Below, one piece after another: positions 62,330-64,000 of a stretch of DNA of 64,000 nucleotides; position 1 is the first letter of the stretch; every line of letters begins with the position of its first letter. The DNA is from Ursus arctos (lineage: Eukaryota; Chordata; Mammalia; Carnivora; Ursidae): positions 9,252,566-9,316,565 of the forward strand of contig NC_079873.1 of assembly GCF_023065955.2 (NCBI RefSeq), read 5' to 3'. Under the pieces are notes generated by a model, which worked only from the letters and a program-made list of their open reading frames with translations, ran no database searches and had not been told where the DNA came from. Made by a program: the position numbers and the translations under genes.

Positions 62330-63233
62330 TGTACTTTGTTGGTGTTTTGTTTTGTTTTGTTTTAAGAGCAGTTTTGGGTTCACAGCAAAATCGAGTGGAA
62401 AGTACAGAGAGTTCCTTCCCGTACATATACCCCCTGCGTCCACACACAGCACAACCTCCTTGACCATCACCATTCTGTACCAGAGCAGTACATTTGTTAC
62501 AAATGATGAACCAACAATGACACATCGTTATCAACCCAAACCCGTAGTTGACGTTAGCAGTCACTCTTGGTGTACGTTCTAAGGGTGGGGACAAATGTAT
62601 AACAACACGTGTCCTCCTTTGTAGCGTCATGCAGGGTAGATTCCCTGTGCTGAAAATCCTCTGAGCTCCATCTCTTCATCCCTCCCTCCTCCAACCCCTG
62701 GCAACCGCGGATTTTTTTTTTTTACTGTTTCCTTAGCTTTGCCTTTTCCAGAACATCCACATCCTTAGAATCATACACGATGTAGCCTTTTCAGATTGGC
62801 TTCTTTTACTTAATAATATACATTTGAGGTTCCTGTGTGTCTTTTTGTGGCTTGATAGCACATTTTGTCTCAGCCCTGAATAATATTCCATTGTCTGGAT
62901 GTATCACAGTTTATCCATTCATCTACTGAAGGACATCTTGGTTGTTGACAATGTTTGGCAATTATATATAAAGATGCTATAAACATCCGTGTGTAGATTC
63001 CTTTGCCCGTTTTTAAAATTATTTGTCTTTCATTGGGTTGTGGCCATTTTTTCTACATTCTAGATATAAATCCCTCATCAGATAGATTAGTTGCAAACCC
63101 TTTCTCCCATGCTTTGGGTTGTCCTCGCTTTCTTGATGGTATCCTTTGAAACACTAAAATTTAAAATTTTAATGTCTAGTTTATTTATGTTGTTGCTGTT
63201 GCTTGTGCTTTTGTCATATTAAAGAGATCACTG
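62330..63233 (-). mobile_element. Second antisense L1 3' region
   Basis: agagcagttttgggttcacagcaaaatcgag, cagccctgaataatattccattgtctggatgtatcacagtttatcc, ccctcatcagatagattagttgcaaaccctttctccc. Independent of the copy at 61205, in the same orientation. Confidence 0.9.
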
Positions 63234-63435
63234 GGGACACCTGGGTGGCACAGCGGTTAAGTGTCTGCCTTCGGCTCAGGGCGTGATCCCGGCGTTATGG
63301 GATCGAGCCCCACGTCAGGCTCCTCCGCTATGAGCCTGCTTCTTCCTCTCCCGCTCCCCCTGCTTGTGTTCCCTCTCTCACTGGCTGTCTCTATCTCTGT
63401 CGAATAAATAAATAAAAATCTTAAAAAAAAATAAA
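63234..63435 (+). repeat. Can-SINE, arctoid-type, perfect 14-bp TSD, inside L1
   Basis: GGACACCTGGGTGGCACAG head, GGGCGTGATCCCGGCG, CTCACTGGCTGTCTC, AAATAAATAAAAATCTT. The duplication TAAAGAGATCACTG lies at 63220-63233 and 63436-63449. Confidence 0.97.
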
Positions 63436-63600
63436 TAAAGAGATCACTGCCTAACCCAAGGTCATGAAGAGTTATACTTATGTCTTCTGAGAATTTCATA
63501 GCTGTAGCTCTTACATTTAGGGCTTTGGTCCATCTTGAGTTAATTTTTATATATGGTGTGACATCCTTCTCTTTTTATTTAGAGGTGAATATACAATGAC
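63436..63600 (-). mobile_element. Second antisense L1, continued
   Basis: gcctaacccaaggtcatgaag and agggctttggtccatcttgagttaatttttatatatggtgtg continue the L1 split by the SINE. Confidence 0.9.
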
Positions 63601-63637
63601 TATAATTTACATCAGACAAAACAGATGAGGCAAGTAT

Positions 63638-63882
63638 GGCAATTTTTTTTAGATTTATTTTATTTATTTAGTGGAGAGAGAGAATGCAAGTGGGGAGAGG
63701 GGCAGCGGGGGAGGGAGCGGGAAAGCAGACTCCCCACTGATTGCGGACAGAGCAAAGCAGGGCTGGATGGGGTCCATGTGGGGGTCGATGCAGGGCTCCA
63801 CCTGAGGCTCGATCTCACCACCCCGAGATCATGACCTGAGCTGAAATCAAGAGTCGGGAACTTAACTGACCGAACTACCCAA
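63638..63882 (-). repeat. Can-SINE, antisense, with internal insertion
   Basis: T-run, AGATTTATTTTATTTATTTAG, GCAGACTCCCCACTGATTGC, then an unusual GCGGACAGAGCAAAGCAGGGC segment, GAGATCATGACCTGAGC, head complement near 63875. Longer than the usual copies. Confidence 0.88.
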
Positions 63883-64000
63883 ATCTGGCAAAATTTTGAT
63901 AGATGCTAAATCTAGGTGATGGCTTTATGGATGTTAATTCTACTCTTCTCTATTAAAAACTTTTTTTTTCTGTAAATGATAGAAAGTAAAAGGAAATAAT

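Noticed and set aside
59500..64000. Search for the next gene (PRPS2 in human synteny)
   Set aside because: No PRPS2-like exon, promoter or splice pattern could be found before the window ends.

Overview
This is nuclear DNA of a mammal, almost certainly a caniform carnivoran. The window holds about 25 copies of the tRNA-Lys-derived Can-SINE. Its marks are a GCGCCTGGGTGGCTCAG head, a CT-rich middle and an AATAAAATCTT plus A-tail end, often between intact target-site duplications. One subfamily (GGGCGTGATCCCGGCG head, GGCTCCTCCGCT middle) fits, from memory, arctoid lineages such as bears or seals; the species cannot be fixed by eye. There are no bacterial, phage or CRISPR features.

Positions 458-19307 hold the 3' part of one plus-strand gene, FRMPD4 (Preso/Preso1), X-linked in human. 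Seven internal coding exons (458-594, 3636-3762, 5967-6056, 6618-6800, 8707-8845, 13564-14628, 15028-16317) and a terminal exon from 17978 join in one open frame of 1011 codons. This is the second half of the FERM domain and the whole disordered tail of a postsynaptic scaffold. The 5' exons (WW, PDZ, first part of FERM) lie upstream. Three ligand motifs are readable in the tail: a Homer-type PPPGF, an LGN-type ExEPE motif and a terminal ETTV PDZ ligand.

The most striking observation is at the last splice site. Two AG acceptors lie 5 nt apart (17976-17977 and 17981-17982). The first gives ETTV-stop. The second removes exactly the TGTAG that encodes V-stop, and opens a further 441-codon frame (to 19307) ending in a helical, conserved-looking module. 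Acceptor choice would therefore switch between a PDZ-ligand form and a long form lacking it. A probable long 3'UTR follows, with candidate poly(A) signals near 19835 and 21907.

From about 21.9 kb to the end no protein-coding exon is recognisable. The region is intergenic, dense in SINEs, L1 fragments, MIR/L2, hAT and pogo-type DNA transposon fossils, LTR remnants and simple repeats. Two features stand out. One is an isolated CpG-island promoter candidate at 31820-32110 with a full CRE palindrome, GC boxes and tandem RFX X-box sites, followed by close poly(A) signals. The other is a 14-unit minisatellite at 32806-33373, built on a palindromic TATAATGCATTATA core inside an L1. In human the next gene on this side is PRPS2, but no PRPS2 exon is visible here.
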